Positions 1-8,476 of a stretch of DNA of 64,000 bases are shown one piece after another. Numbering within the stretch: the first letter of the stretch is position 1; every line of letters begins with the position of its first letter. This stretch comes from Maribacter caenipelagi (GTDB taxonomy: Bacteria > Bacteroidota > Bacteroidia > Flavobacteriales > Flavobacteriaceae). The notes beneath the pieces are model-generated. The model was not told the origin of the DNA. It searched no databases and saw only the letters and a list, made by a program, of their open reading frames with translations. The stretch is taken from assembly GCF_004364175.1 (NCBI RefSeq), contig NZ_SNZW01000015.1, positions 1 to 64,000 of the forward strand. Reading direction: 5' to 3'. The position numbers and the translations under genes were made by a program.

Positions 1-171
1 CAAGGCATAGCATCTGAATTTTGGTTTCAAATGCAACTTAAAAAGTGTAAACGATGTTTCTATAACTCTGTAAAGGATGTTTGTATATCGTACCAAATTA
101 GCTACAACGGTTGGGCTAAGCGTAGTGCGGAGGCAAGGAAACTTTTCGTTTCCGTCTGCACACTAAGCTAA
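1..171 (+). CDS. C-terminal end of an unidentified protein (partial at window edge)
   Basis: Frame 1 is open from the first base to a TAA at 169-171, so this is probably the tail of a gene that begins outside the window. The first residues contain ASEFWFQMQ. This faintly recalls the SpEFWLnLQ segment at the C-terminus of HigA-type XRE antitoxins, but the similarity is too short to name the gene. The last 20 or so codons run through the imperfect hairpin at 119-169, so the protein end is formed by repeat DNA, as happens when a cassette-like repeat lands behind a gene. It may equally be chance. Confidence 0.3.
   Translation, partial: QGIASEFWFQMQLKKCKRCFYNSVKDVCISYQISYNGWAKRSAEARKLFVSVCTLS
119..169. 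repeat. imperfect hairpin in cassette-like repeat
   Basis: The inner stem is GGAAAC (137-142) with GTTTCC (148-153). Outer arms contain GTGC/GCAC and AGCnTAG/CTAnGCT pairs, with unpaired bases between. The left arm is the end of a roughly 32-bp motif at 99-130 that recurs inverted at 271-300. The arrangement resembles the boundary of a gene cassette, but no canonical integron core GTTRRRY was identified. Confidence 0.45.
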
Positions 172-206
172 AGCTTATTGTTTAGTTTTATTTTTTCTTG
201 TCCAAA

Positions 207-227
207 GCTAAATCCATAAGATTTAGC
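207..227. repeat. perfect 7-bp stem hairpin
   Basis: GCTAAAT (207-213) and ATTTAGC (221-227) form a perfect stem around a 7-nt loop. It lies between the two inverted copies of the cassette-like motif, downstream of the minus-strand gene at 282-944. It could act as that gene's terminator or belong to the repeat; no clean T-run follows it. Confidence 0.4.
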
Positions 228-270
228 GACACAATAAATATACACAGACCTTTCGGTTTTGCCCTTAAGT

Positions 271-300
271 CCGCATTACGTTTAGCCATTGTTAGCATAC
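271..300 (-). repeat. cassette-like motif, inverted copy at the gene 3' end
   Basis: Read on the minus strand, this stretch (TATGCTAACAATGGC, then TAAACGTAATGCGG) aligns with the plus-strand stretch 99-130 (AGCTACAACGGTTGGGC, then TAAGCGTAGTGCGG). Its first half recurs once more at 961-975, on the other side of the gene. It supplies the last codons and the stop of the gene at 282-944. Confidence 0.45.
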
Positions 301-944
301 GTTTTTTTCTCCGCAATATGTTCAGCTATATCAGAAAGATGTCCAAAATTATAGTCCGCTATATTTTCAGGCGTTTTTATAACTTTAAGATAATCAATAT
401 CCATTGTAGTCGATTTTTCTCCAAGAATCGTGTCCAAAATTAGATAAGTTCCGTTAACGAAAATTTCTTCGTCAGATTCTTCGAAATCAGGATAGCAAAC
501 ATTTAGTCCAACTGATTCGGGATTCGATTTAGAGTTTAATGGAATGAAAATTATTTTTTCTGGGTCAAATTTTTTATCTCTATAGTCCAAACTAAATCCA
601 GTTCCCATTGCGGGTTTAAAAGCAATAACCTTCCAGTTTTTGAAATTTGGTGCTAGTTCTGTTAATTTCTCTACTGCTGGAAAATAATCTATATCACCTT
701 CTGCGGAAATTATTAGTTCCACTTTTTCATCGTCCTTATGTCCTCCAATTTCGAAGTAAACATTTTCATTGAACTTATGTATTTCAGTCAGAAATTCGTC
801 CAGTAAATTTTCTTTTTCCTCTCCGTCAATATCTGATAGAAACAAAAACCGATTTTGGCTTTTTTGAAACCAACTCCAGAACCTTTCCGCTTTTTCGTCC
901 TCAGTTAAGTTCTTCTTTTTTTTGAAAATGTTTTTGATATTCAA
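282..944 (-). CDS. orphan hypothetical protein, acidic, soluble
   Basis: This codes for 220 aa with no signal peptide or membrane segment. It opens with a basic stretch (about residues 4-15), then is acidic throughout, with a WSWFQKSQ segment near residue 25. It looks like a folded cytoplasmic protein of the kind found alone in flavobacterial cassette-like loci, and I do not recognise the family with confidence. The inverted repeat TTGTTAGCATAC lies at its 3' end (289-300) and GTATGCTAACAA at 961-972, so the whole coding sequence sits between matching repeat ends. This suggests it was acquired as a unit. Its stop codon lies inside the repeat. Confidence 0.6.
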   Translation of the reverse strand: MNIKNIFKKKKNLTEDEKAERFWSWFQKSQNRFLFLSDIDGEEKENLLDEFLTEIHKFNENVYFEIGGHKDDEKVELIISAEGDIDYFPAVEKLTELAPNFKNWKVIAFKPAMGTGFSLDYRDKKFDPEKIIFIPLNSKSNPESVGLNVCYPDFEESDEEIFVNGTYLILDTILGEKSTTMDIDYLKVIKTPENIADYNFGHLSDIAEHIAEKKTYANNG

Positions 945-960
945 TATGGTTTTTTTAAAT

Positions 961-982
961 GTATGCTAACAATTGTATAAGG
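961..982 (+). repeat. cassette-like repeat end, upstream of the orphan gene
   Basis: GTATGCTAACAATTG here is the inverted partner, with one mismatch at the end, of the repeat at 286-300. Together they bracket the gene at 282-944. A GTAAC follows but has no paired half, so it is not one of the operators found later. Confidence 0.45.
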
Positions 983-1022
983 TAACAAGTTACTTTACAT
1001 CTTTTATATCCCTACTAATATA

Positions 1023-1057
1023 ACACAAAAAAAACCATCACTTTTCAGTGATGGTTT
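1023..1057 (-). terminator. intrinsic terminator of tkt-fsa
   Basis: Stem AAACCATCACT (1032-1042), loop TTTC, stem AGTGATGGTTT (1047-1057): an 11-bp perfect hairpin. On the minus strand it is followed by a run of T (the plus-strand A-run from 1027). It lies 29 bp beyond the stop of the gene at 1086-1739. Confidence 0.85.
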
Positions 1058-1085
1058 CTATATTAAATAGGCTAAATCTTACGAC

Positions 1086-1739
1086 TTAGTTTCCTTTTTT
1101 GTAATCAGCTAAAAACTTCTCTAAACCGCTATCCGTTAATGGGTGCTTCAATAGTCCAACAATTGAACTTAAACCACCAGTCATAACATCAGCACCAATT
1201 TTAGCACAGTCGATAATATGCATTACGTGACGTACAGATGCTGCTAATATTTCTGTTTGGTAACCGTAGTTATCATAGATTAAACGAATATCAGCAATTA
1301 AGCCTAAACCATCTGTAGAGATATCATCTAAACGACCTATGAAAGGCGATACATATGTTGCACCCGCTTTAGCAGCCAATAATGCTTGACCAGAAGAAAA
1401 TACCAACGTACAGTTTGTTCTATACCCTTTATCTGAGAAATATTTAATTGCTTTTACACCTTCTTTGATCATAGGCACTTTAATTACAATCTGTGGGCTT
1501 ATTTTAACCAACTTCTCGCCTTCTGCGATCATACCTTCGTAATCTGTAGAAATAACCTCAGCACTAACATCACCGTCAACTACATCACATATTTTCTTGT
1601 AATGCGCCAAAATGTTGTCTGCACCAGTAATTCCTTCTTTTGCCATTAAAGACGGGTTAGTTGTAACACCATCTAAAATACCCATATCTTGAGCTTCTTT
1701 GATTTCGTCTAAATTCGCTGTATCTATAAAAAATTTCAT
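1086..1739 (-). CDS. fsa: transaldolase-like fructose-6-phosphate aldolase
   Basis: The protein is 217 aa, the usual length of the short transaldolase/FSA subfamily and much shorter than classical transaldolase TalB. It is a single TIM barrel. Visible signatures are FIDTANL at the N-terminus, TTNPS at 26-30 and the Schiff-base lysine K87 in VIKVPM. It acts in the cytoplasm in the non-oxidative pentose phosphate pathway, or cleaves fructose-6-phosphate; sequence alone does not separate the two activities. It lies 56 bp downstream of transketolase on the same strand and ends at a strong terminator, so the two are probably one operon. Confidence 0.9.
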   Translation of the reverse strand: MKFFIDTANLDEIKEAQDMGILDGVTTNPSLMAKEGITGADNILAHYKKICDVVDGDVSAEVISTDYEGMIAEGEKLVKISPQIVIKVPMIKEGVKAIKYFSDKGYRTNCTLVFSSGQALLAAKAGATYVSPFIGRLDDISTDGLGLIADIRLIYDNYGYQTEILAASVRHVMHIIDCAKIGADVMTGGLSSIVGLLKHPLTDSGLEKFLADYKKGN

Positions 1740-1795
1740 CTTTTTCTAATTTTAAATTTATTATGAATGTCTTTTGGGCACCCCCTAAAGATCGT

Positions 1796-3826
1796 TTACT
1801 TTAAAAAATCTACTACTTGTTGGTATACTTGATCACCGGTGAATCCGAATTTTTCATCAAGTACCGTTGCTGGTGCCGAATAACCGAAATGCTCTAAACC
1901 GAACACTTTACCGTTTGGTCCTGCTAAGCCTTCTAAGTTTACTGGTAAACCTGCCGTAAGTCCGAAAACTGGTTTGTTTGGCGGAATCACTGCTTCTTGG
2001 TAAGCCTCTGACTGTTGTCTAAATATACCTTCTGATGGTATAGAAGCGATGTTCACTTTTAAACCTTCTTTTTCTTCTAATAATTTTGTTGCCGCTACCA
2101 ATGTGGCAACTTCAGAACCATTAGCGATCAAGATTACATCTGGATCGGCTACTTCTTGTACCAAGTAACCACCTTTTTCTGCTCCTAATGCTTCTTCATA
2201 ACGGTTACCGCTCTTCGCAGGAAGATCTTTTATCCCTTGACGAGATAAAATAAGTCCCGTAGGTGTTTTTTGGTTTTCCATTGCCATTTTCCAAGCTACA
2301 TTTGTTTCTTGAGAATCTGCCGGACGCAATGCTACGAAACTTTGCTCGTGGCTATGGTTCTTTAATTTCTCTAACAAACGTATTTGAGCTTCTTGCTCAA
2401 TTGGTTGGTGTGTTGGTCCGTCCTCACCTACTCTAAAGGCATCATGTGTCCAAACAAACTTTACGGGTAATTCTTGAATACAGCTTAAACGAATAGCTGG
2501 CTTCATATAATCTGAGAATACAAAGAATGTTGCCACTACTGCCATTACCCCGCCGTGTAGCGCAATACCGTTTGCCATAGTCGCCATTGTTAATTCTGCA
2601 ACCCCAGCCTGTAAAAATGCCCCAGAAAAATCACCTTTCTTTAAAACGCTAGTTTTCTTTAAAAAACCGTCTGTTTTATCACTGTTAGATAAATCTGCAG
2701 ACGATACGATCATATTCTCTACATTCTGCGCCAAATACGCTAAAACGTTAGATGAAGCTGCACGTGTTGCCTGACCTTCTTTCTGTGCTATAGAACTAAA
2801 GTCTAGGTTTGGCAGTTTACCTTCTAAGAAACCGTCTAATTTTGCAGACAGCTCAGCATTTTCTGAACGCCATGCATCAATCTCTCTTTTCTTAGCTTGT
2901 GCTTCGTCTTTCTTTTTATTGATAATACCTTCGTAGTACTCTTCTACTTTTGAATAAATGTCAAAAGGGTTAGCTACATCGGCACCTAAGTTCAATAAAG
3001 TCTTTTCATAATCTGCACCTGTATCGCCAATTGGCTTACCGTGTAGTTCTGTATACCCTTCGTACGGAGTACCATCTGCAGTTACACAACCTTTACCCAT
3101 AATCGTTTCACCGATTATTAAAGTTGGCTTTTCTGTTTCTGCATTGGCATCTGTTAATGCTTTTCTAATTTGATCATGATCATGACCATCAATAGTAACG
3201 ACTTTCCATCCCCATGCTTCATATTTCTTAGCAGTATCTTCTGAAGTTACCTCATCTGTTTTAGATGATAATTGAACATCGTTAGAATCGTAGAACATGA
3301 TAAAATTGCTCAAACCTAAGTGACCTGCAATTCTACCTGCACCTTGTGAAATTTCTTCTTGAACACCACCATCAGAAATAAAACCATAAATTTTATGGTT
3401 CATCCAATCTCCAAAACGTGCCTTCAAAAAGTTGGCCGCAACTGCAGCACCAACACCCATTGTATGACCTTGACCTAATGGTCCAGATGTATTTTCAATT
3501 CCTCTAGCAACATCTACCTCTGGGTGGCCCGGAGTTACCGATCCCCATTGTCTAAAATTAGAAACATCATCTTTAGAGTAATTACCCAATAGGTAATACT
3601 GAGCGTACATTAAAGTAGATAAGTGCCCAGCATCCATGAAAAAACGATCACGAAACGGCCACTTCATATCAGAAGGATCGTAATTGAAAAATTCAGAATA
3701 TAAAATGTGCATGTAGTCTGCTCCTCCCATTGGCCCACCTGGGTGTCCAGAGTTTGCCTTTTCTACCATCGCTACAGCTAGTGCCCTTATATTGTCGGCT
3801 GCTAATTGATCTAGTTCGTTGTTCAT
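1796..3826 (-). CDS. tkt: transketolase
   Basis: This 676-aa protein is a full-length, ThDP-dependent transketolase. It moves two-carbon units between sugar phosphates in the non-oxidative pentose phosphate pathway. SGHPGGPMG (26-34) and TSGPLGQG (113-120) are present. The ThDP/metal motif is SDGG at 151-154, where most transketolases have GDG. The pyrimidine and C-terminal domains follow (VGEDGPTHQPIEQ in the second half). It heads a two-gene unit with fsa. A -7-like box is seen upstream on the minus strand at 3885-3892. Confidence 0.96.
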   Translation of the reverse strand: MNNELDQLAADNIRALAVAMVEKANSGHPGGPMGGADYMHILYSEFFNYDPSDMKWPFRDRFFMDAGHLSTLMYAQYYLLGNYSKDDVSNFRQWGSVTPGHPEVDVARGIENTSGPLGQGHTMGVGAAVAANFLKARFGDWMNHKIYGFISDGGVQEEISQGAGRIAGHLGLSNFIMFYDSNDVQLSSKTDEVTSEDTAKKYEAWGWKVVTIDGHDHDQIRKALTDANAETEKPTLIIGETIMGKGCVTADGTPYEGYTELHGKPIGDTGADYEKTLLNLGADVANPFDIYSKVEEYYEGIINKKKDEAQAKKREIDAWRSENAELSAKLDGFLEGKLPNLDFSSIAQKEGQATRAASSNVLAYLAQNVENMIVSSADLSNSDKTDGFLKKTSVLKKGDFSGAFLQAGVAELTMATMANGIALHGGVMAVVATFFVFSDYMKPAIRLSCIQELPVKFVWTHDAFRVGEDGPTHQPIEQEAQIRLLEKLKNHSHEQSFVALRPADSQETNVAWKMAMENQKTPTGLILSRQGIKDLPAKSGNRYEEALGAEKGGYLVQEVADPDVILIANGSEVATLVAATKLLEEKEGLKVNIASIPSEGIFRQQSEAYQEAVIPPNKPVFGLTAGLPVNLEGLAGPNGKVFGLEHFGYSAPATVLDEKFGFTGDQVYQQVVDFLK

Positions 3827-3884
3827 TATATTATTAGATTATTTTTCAGGTTCGTGTTTATTTTAATATCTACTAAAATCTCCA

Positions 3885-3892
3885 CAAAGATA
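3885..3892 (-). promoter_or_regulatory. candidate -7 box of tkt-fsa
   Basis: On the minus strand this reads TATCTTTG, a perfect match to the Bacteroidota TAnnTTTG box, 59 bp upstream of the tkt start. No convincing TTTG -33 element was found at the expected distance, so this is a candidate only. In the rest of the 403-bp gap (3827-4229) I see no further gene, and no clear promoter for the esterase. Confidence 0.4.
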
Positions 3893-4229
3893 CTTTATAT
3901 AAGGCGCTAATTAAAATATTTCGACCAACATAATTCTATAGAATTCAAGTCATAAGCCCTCATTCTCCACTAGTTTCGCATTTATATTGTTGCGAAAGGG
4001 TTTTCGAAAACTTTCCATGAAACATTTTTTGACTCAATACAGCTTTAATTACTAGAAGTTAGTTACTTACAACCTACATTTGCACGCGCTGTTCAATTTA
4101 CCGACAAATCGATTTTAATATGTTGATTAGTAAAACCATTGTTTCAGCAGTACTATAACCTATGATATGTAACGTTTTAGTGTTATTCTGTTTACTTCGA
4201 ATGTACCTCTAAAGACTACAATTTCGCAT

Positions 4230-5185
4230 ATGACCTCAAGAACAACTTTGTATATTTTCAAGTACTTCATCATATTGCTTTGTTTCATTTCTATTGTAAG
4301 CCCCGTGTTAGCTCAAAGTTCAAACTCCAAATCGGATGCCGTGCAAATGAAAACCTATAATTACGCCGATACGCTACAACTCGATTTATATAGTATTCCG
4401 TCCAATGACATGGTACTAAAACCAACAGTCGTGTTAATGCATGGTGGTGGATTTACAGCGGGACAACGTAATGGTGGTGATGAAAAAGGACTAAGCACAT
4501 ACCTGGCAACCAAAGGGTTTAATGTGGCCTCTATAAATTATAGGCTTTCAAGAAAGGGAATAGGCTTTCTAGAAAGGGGAAATCTTTTGGCTGCGATTGC
4601 CCAACTTCTATAAAAATCGATACTTACGTTGAAGCGGTTGCAGATCTTTCCAAGGCTATTAATTACTTAACGAAAGATTCATTGCCCTTTAAAGCTGATC
4701 CTAAAAAAATATTTTTGATCGGTAGTAGTGCCGGTGCCGAGACTGTTTTGAACTTTCAATTTATGCGATACGATTATCGTTTTAAAAGACTGCCCTACCC
4801 TAATGCTCACGTTGCCGGAGTAGTAAGTCTGTCTGGTGCTGTGTTAGATGAAAATTATATTGATGCTACAAATAAAACTCCGTTATTATTTTTTCATGGA
4901 ACTAAAGATTCTGTTGTTCCCTATGATACGAATCCGCATAGATTTTGTAGTTCTAAGGATGTTGGCTATTTACAAATTAACGGACCCAAAGCTATTGCCG
5001 AACGCCTTTCTAAAATCGATGGCTATTATAAAGTTTTTTACAATGCCGAAGGTGAACACGAATGGGCGTCTCTCGGATTTAAATTTCCTGATTTGATACA
5101 TCAATTTTTAACGGACGTTTTACATGGTGATGCTACTATGAAAGAATTTGAATCGATTACATCTCCCATAGATAGTAAGCAATAG
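4230..5185 (+). pseudogene. secreted alpha/beta-hydrolase (esterase), frameshifted by a 20-bp tandem duplication
   Basis: The N-terminal piece (4230-4613) has a signal peptide ending near VLAQ and the oxyanion motif MHGGGFTAG. The C-terminal piece, open to 5185, has the nucleophile motif IGSSAGAE, HGTKD and a final GEHEW, i.e. Ser-Asp-His of a BD-FAE/carboxylesterase-like enzyme. They are in different frames. Positions 4541-4560 and 4561-4580 are a 20-bp tandem repeat with two mismatches; removing one copy restores one frame (INYRLSRKGKSFGCDCP) and a protein of about 311 aa. The gene is therefore probably inactivated, by a recent event since both halves are otherwise intact. A sequencing or assembly error is possible but a 20-bp duplication makes it unlikely. 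Confidence 0.85.
4541..4580 (+). repeat. 20-bp tandem duplication in the esterase gene
   Basis: Copy 1 (4541-4560) and copy 2 (4561-4580) share 18 of 20 bases. The unit length is not a multiple of three, so the second copy shifts the reading frame and leads to a stop at 4611-4613. Confidence 0.9.
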
Positions 5186-5187
5186 CA

Positions 5188-5877
5188 CTACGCTACATTT
5201 ACCCCGAACAAATGACCTATCAATGCAGTGATCACCATAGCTACGGTTCCCCAAAAGCTAATTCTTAAAACGGCTAACCAAATATTAGAACCACCTGCTT
5301 TGGCTGCAACGGCTCCCAAAACAGCCAAAAACACCACGGCAAAAGCATATTGTACATACTCCATTTGCTCCAAGGGCCCAAAATAAGCGACCAGTACAGG
5401 TAGTAATCCGCCGAAAACAAAAGCTCCGCCAGACGATAATGCCGCTAATAAAGGGTTGGCTTGTGTAATATCATTAATGCCCAACTCATCCCTAGCATGT
5501 GCACCCAAGGCATCATGGGCGGTTAATTGCTTAGCTACCTGCAATGCCAAATTAGGATCTAAGCCTCGATCTTCATAAATTTGAGCTAGTTCTTTCAGCT
5601 CTTCCTCTGGCATTTCTTCTAGCTCTTTCATTTCTCGAGCTAGATCTGCTTTTTCTAAATCTTCTTGCGAACTTACAGATACATATTCACCTGCCGCCAT
5701 AGACAAGGCACCTGCTACCAAACCGGCAACACCTGCTAAAATTACAGGCTCTCTAGTTGTGCTTGCTGCAGCGACACCAATGACCAAACTAGCTGTAGAC
5801 AGAATACCATCATTAGCGCCAAGTACTGCCGCTCTTAACCAATTACTTCGCGTACCATAATGTTTTTCGTTTTGCAT
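5188..5877 (-). CDS. VIT1/CCC1 family metal (Fe2+/Mn2+) transporter
   Basis: This 229-aa membrane protein has the VIT/CCC1 pattern: an N-terminal helix starting LRAAVLGANDGILS, a second helix ending AAGEYVSVSSQED, a cytoplasmic charged region rich in Glu (about 75-125, MKELEEMPEEE) that would bind metal, then three helices to the C-terminus. Family members move Fe2+ or Mn2+ out of the cytoplasm or into a store. It lies 29 bp downstream of rpiA, probably cotranscribed. It converges with the esterase, only 2 bp away. Which metal it moves cannot be told from sequence. Confidence 0.88.
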   Translation of the reverse strand: MQNEKHYGTRSNWLRAAVLGANDGILSTASLVIGVAAASTTREPVILAGVAGLVAGALSMAAGEYVSVSSQEDLEKADLAREMKELEEMPEEELKELAQIYEDRGLDPNLALQVAKQLTAHDALGAHARDELGINDITQANPLLAALSSGGAFVFGGLLPVLVAYFGPLEQMEYVQYAFAVVFLAVLGAVAAKAGGSNIWLAVLRISFWGTVAMVITALIGHLFGVNVA

Positions 5878-5906
5878 AATTTTGATGGTTTTACTGCAGA
5901 TAATTA

Positions 5907-6584
5907 CTATCGCTTCTTTACTATAGCCTTCTCCCCATTACCAATAATAACCAAATTGGTTGTGGTCAAAAACAGTCCGGTCTCTACAATGCCGGGTATT
6001 GTTTTTAATTGTTGCTCCAAATCGGTCAGTTTTATATCCGTATCCCAAATATCAATATCAACAATATCGTTATTCTCATCGGTCTTATAATCCGCATCAT
6101 CTTTCTTTCGTTGTACCGGACTCAGCCCCATACCTCTCAATTCTTCAATGATCAATTGCGTAGCAAACGGAATTGTTTCTATTGGCAACTTAAACTTACC
6201 CAGTTTAGCAACACTCTTAGAAGAATCTGCAATTATAATATTCAAAACAGAATTATGGGCAACGATTTTTTCACGCAGTAATGCCCCACCCCCGCCTTTG
6301 ATCAATTGAAAATCTTCATCTACCTCATCGGCACCATCAATAGTAACATCCAATCTTTTTGCTTCAGCCAAGGTGATTACATTAATACCTAATTTGGTTG
6401 CGAGTTTCTCAGTTTCATTAGAAGTAGCCACGGCTTTAATATCCATTCCGTTTTGTACCATTTCACCAATTGCTTCTATCATAAAAAATGCTGTAGAACC
6501 TGTTCCTAGTCCAACTGTCATTCCTGACTTAACATATTTTACCGCTTCTAATGCTGCTACTTTTTTCTCGTTTACCGCGTTCAC
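5907..6584 (-). CDS. rpiA: ribose-5-phosphate isomerase A
   Basis: At 225 aa it has the usual RpiA length. It carries the phosphate-binding GLGTGSTA (25-32), the catalytic DGADEVD (83-89) and KGGGGALLREK (96-106). It interconverts ribose-5-phosphate and ribulose-5-phosphate in the cytoplasm. With fsa and tkt it puts three non-oxidative pentose-phosphate genes within 6 kb, separated only by the broken esterase and the metal transporter. The start at MNAVNEKK fits homologues. Confidence 0.95.
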   Translation of the reverse strand: MNAVNEKKVAALEAVKYVKSGMTVGLGTGSTAFFMIEAIGEMVQNGMDIKAVATSNETEKLATKLGINVITLAEAKRLDVTIDGADEVDEDFQLIKGGGGALLREKIVAHNSVLNIIIADSSKSVAKLGKFKLPIETIPFATQLIIEELRGMGLSPVQRKKDDADYKTDENNDIVDIDIWDTDIKLTDLEQQLKTIPGIVETGLFLTTTNLVIIGNGEKAIVKKR

Positions 6585-6715
6585 TTTTTTTGGTTGTATT
6601 ATGGTTATTTGGCACTAAAGATATTTAGAATTAATCGATAGCATTACCCTAAGTATAAAGTAATATTCAAAATTTTGTGATAAATCCTTTTTAAAATACC
6701 CTAACAAGAAAGGTT

Positions 6716-7588
6716 TTAACTGCTGATACTGATGTTTTCCTCACTTAATTGTAAAGATAAAAGTGGCACATGACAACAAAATGTAGACCTGCCTACAATA
6801 TAATCATGACATAAGTTTCTTAAATAACTATTTGTATTATTAGACATAACAAGTAGTTGGCAATTAGCTTGATCAATGTAGCTTTTTAAAGTGGATGTTA
6901 AAGAACCTTCAGTATCTAATTTGTAGAAATCATGATAAATAGACCCCATCTTTTCTGCTATAATCTCATGATTTATCTGATGTAATTCTTTCAGCTGAGG
7001 CGTAGCATTTTGTATGCATGCAATTTGTACCGTGCTATTAAAGTACCGTGCCAAGTTTACCACAGGGTTTAATTCATTGCCCTTTAATAAATGATTGTAT
7101 TCTGATATTACCGAAATGGAATGTAAATTTTCAAAAGCCGCCCATGGCGGTATTACCATTACAGGACATGTATAGACATGGTTTAATATTCTTACCGTAT
7201 TTCTACCTAAGAAAATAGATTCATTATCTGCACCTCCACTGGCACTCATGATAATAAAATCAATGTGCTTAACTTCTACCACCTCTTTAACTTCATCAAT
7301 TAACATTGAAAAGCTAGAGATAGATGTATACCTATGTAGCGGATTTTTATACTCCTTTTTTATACGATTTATCGTTTTTCTCAACCCTTTTTCTGAAGCC
7401 GTCTGAGCTGAGCAGCCCCTGATGGTATCTGGCACATTACCCGCCATTAAGCGATTACTGTGTATTTCTGGTATGTAGGCATTTAAAAAGTATAATATAC
7501 ATTCAGAATCTGCAAACAATAGCAAGGCATACTGTATAGCATTCCATGCAGCGGGTGAAAAATCTGTCGGTATTAGTATATTTTTCAT
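6716..7588 (-). CDS. universal stress protein, tandem Usp domains
   Basis: The 290-aa protein begins MKNILIPTDFSPAAWNAIQYAL, the classical Usp start, and has two Usp-type halves (about 1-150 and 151-290). The first half keeps IIMSASG followed by a GRNTVRIL segment like the ATP-binding Gx2Gx9G region; the second half is more degenerate. It acts in the cytoplasm as a stress-response protein of unclear biochemical role. Its promoter carries an Fnr-type palindrome (7642-7655), and the neighbouring gene codes for an Fnr-like protein, so it is probably made when oxygen is low. Confidence 0.85.
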   Translation of the reverse strand: MKNILIPTDFSPAAWNAIQYALLLFADSECILYFLNAYIPEIHSNRLMAGNVPDTIRGCSAQTASEKGLRKTINRIKKEYKNPLHRYTSISSFSMLIDEVKEVVEVKHIDFIIMSASGGADNESIFLGRNTVRILNHVYTCPVMVIPPWAAFENLHSISVISEYNHLLKGNELNPVVNLARYFNSTVQIACIQNATPQLKELHQINHEIIAEKMGSIYHDFYKLDTEGSLTSTLKSYIDQANCQLLVMSNNTNSYLRNLCHDYIVGRSTFCCHVPLLSLQLSEENISISS

Positions 7589-7611
7589 AGATGAGACTCA
7601 TCATTTGATGA

Positions 7612-7655
7612 TAAATTTAGTATCGCTTCAGAACTGAAACAATGACATTTGTCAG
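7612..7655 (-). promoter_or_regulatory. Fnr-type operator and promoter of usp
   Basis: TGACATTTGTCA (7643-7654) is a near-perfect palindrome. On the minus strand a -7-like box TAAATTTA (7619 to 7612) starts exactly 36 nt from the 5' edge of the 14-bp operator frame. This is the same spacing seen at the other Fnr-type sites in this window. It points towards the usp gene starting at 7588. Confidence 0.65.
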
Positions 7656-7668
7656 AACCAGAAATTAT

Positions 7669-8358
7669 TTAAAATCCGTCTGCTAGTTCTTGTAACGTTT
7701 CTTCTTCAACTATACCTATTTTTTTGCCTTCGGTTTTAATAAGTCCTTTTTTCTTAAACTCAGAAATCATGCGAATTAGAGACTCGGTAGCGGCACCTAC
7801 AATATTTGCATAATCATCTCTACTAAGTGTTAATGATAAAAACCCTTCCTCATCATCTCCATAGTTTTTCTTTAAATAAACAAATGCCTCAGCTAAACGC
7901 TGTTTCACTGTTTTTTGAGACATGTTTACAATAACATCATCTGCCTCTTTTAAATCATGCGCCATATGGCGTAATACCTCCAAAGAAAAGTAAGGATTTG
8001 AATTTAAGGTATTTGTAATGATTTCTTTAGGTATAAAACAAACTTCCATATCATTTATGGCCGTAGCACTTAAATTGGTAAAATCTTCAGCAATGACAGA
8101 GCGTTGCCCCATAATCTCACCTCTATTGGTCAATTTTACAATCTGCTCTTTACCGTTGCTACTTAATTTAGATAATTTAGAAACACCTTCTCGTACACAA
8201 AACACACCATCAAGCTTCTGCCCCTCTATAAATAAAGCTTCTCCCCTTTTTATCTTTTTTGAGATTTTAGAGTCGGATACTTTTTTTAATTCGTCTTTAT
8301 TTAACGCACGGAGTGAATTAAACTGTCGTATTATACAATTCTCACATCTATTTTCCAT
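7669..8358 (-). CDS. Crp/Fnr-family regulator, Fnr-like, next to cbb3 genes
   Basis: This 229-aa protein has a cyclic-nucleotide-like sensor domain (about 20-140), a dimer helix and a C-terminal winged HTH (about 178-215, SRDDYANIVGAATESLIRM). Cys5 and Cys8 form a CxxC at the N-terminus, with Cys54 and Cys107 further on. Classical Fnr needs four Cys for its 4Fe-4S cluster, and four are present here but with different spacing, so oxygen sensing is plausible, not proven. It shares a divergent promoter with ccoI. TGAy-N4-rTCA palindromes also precede ccoS-ccoNO, usp and hemN, which are typical Fnr targets. It is likely autoregulated. Confidence 0.85.
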   Translation of the reverse strand: MENRCENCIIRQFNSLRALNKDELKKVSDSKISKKIKRGEALFIEGQKLDGVFCVREGVSKLSKLSSNGKEQIVKLTNRGEIMGQRSVIAEDFTNLSATAINDMEVCFIPKEIITNTLNSNPYFSLEVLRHMAHDLKEADDVIVNMSQKTVKQRLAEAFVYLKKNYGDDEEGFLSLTLSRDDYANIVGAATESLIRMISEFKKKGLIKTEGKKIGIVEEETLQELADGF

Positions 8359-8380
8359 GGTTTTGAAATTTTATATGATG

Positions 8381-8454
8381 CAAAACTAAACAAGCCGATA
8401 ATTGTAATAACTGATATATATCATATATTAAAAAGTGTTTCATTCTAAACTTTG
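8381..8454. promoter_or_regulatory. divergent Fnr-type promoter between fnr-like gene and ccoI
   Basis: The palindrome TGATATATATCA (8412-8423) is central. On the minus strand a perfect -7 box TAGTTTTG (8388 to 8381) starts 36 nt from the edge of the 14-bp operator frame (8411-8424). On the plus strand AAACTTTG (8447-8454) starts 36 nt from the other edge. One dimer site thus appears to serve both genes with equal geometry. Confidence 0.7.
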
Positions 8455-8476
8455 CATACTATATTAGTTTATAAAT

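Noticed and set aside
198-443. 81-aa plus-strand reading frame
   Set aside because: It runs through the repeat region and overlaps the opposite-strand gene at 282-944. No protein-like features.
1-985. Integron with attC sites
   Set aside because: The repeats have hairpins and a cassette-like layout, but no GTTRRRY core was identified and no integrase is in view. Called only cassette-like.
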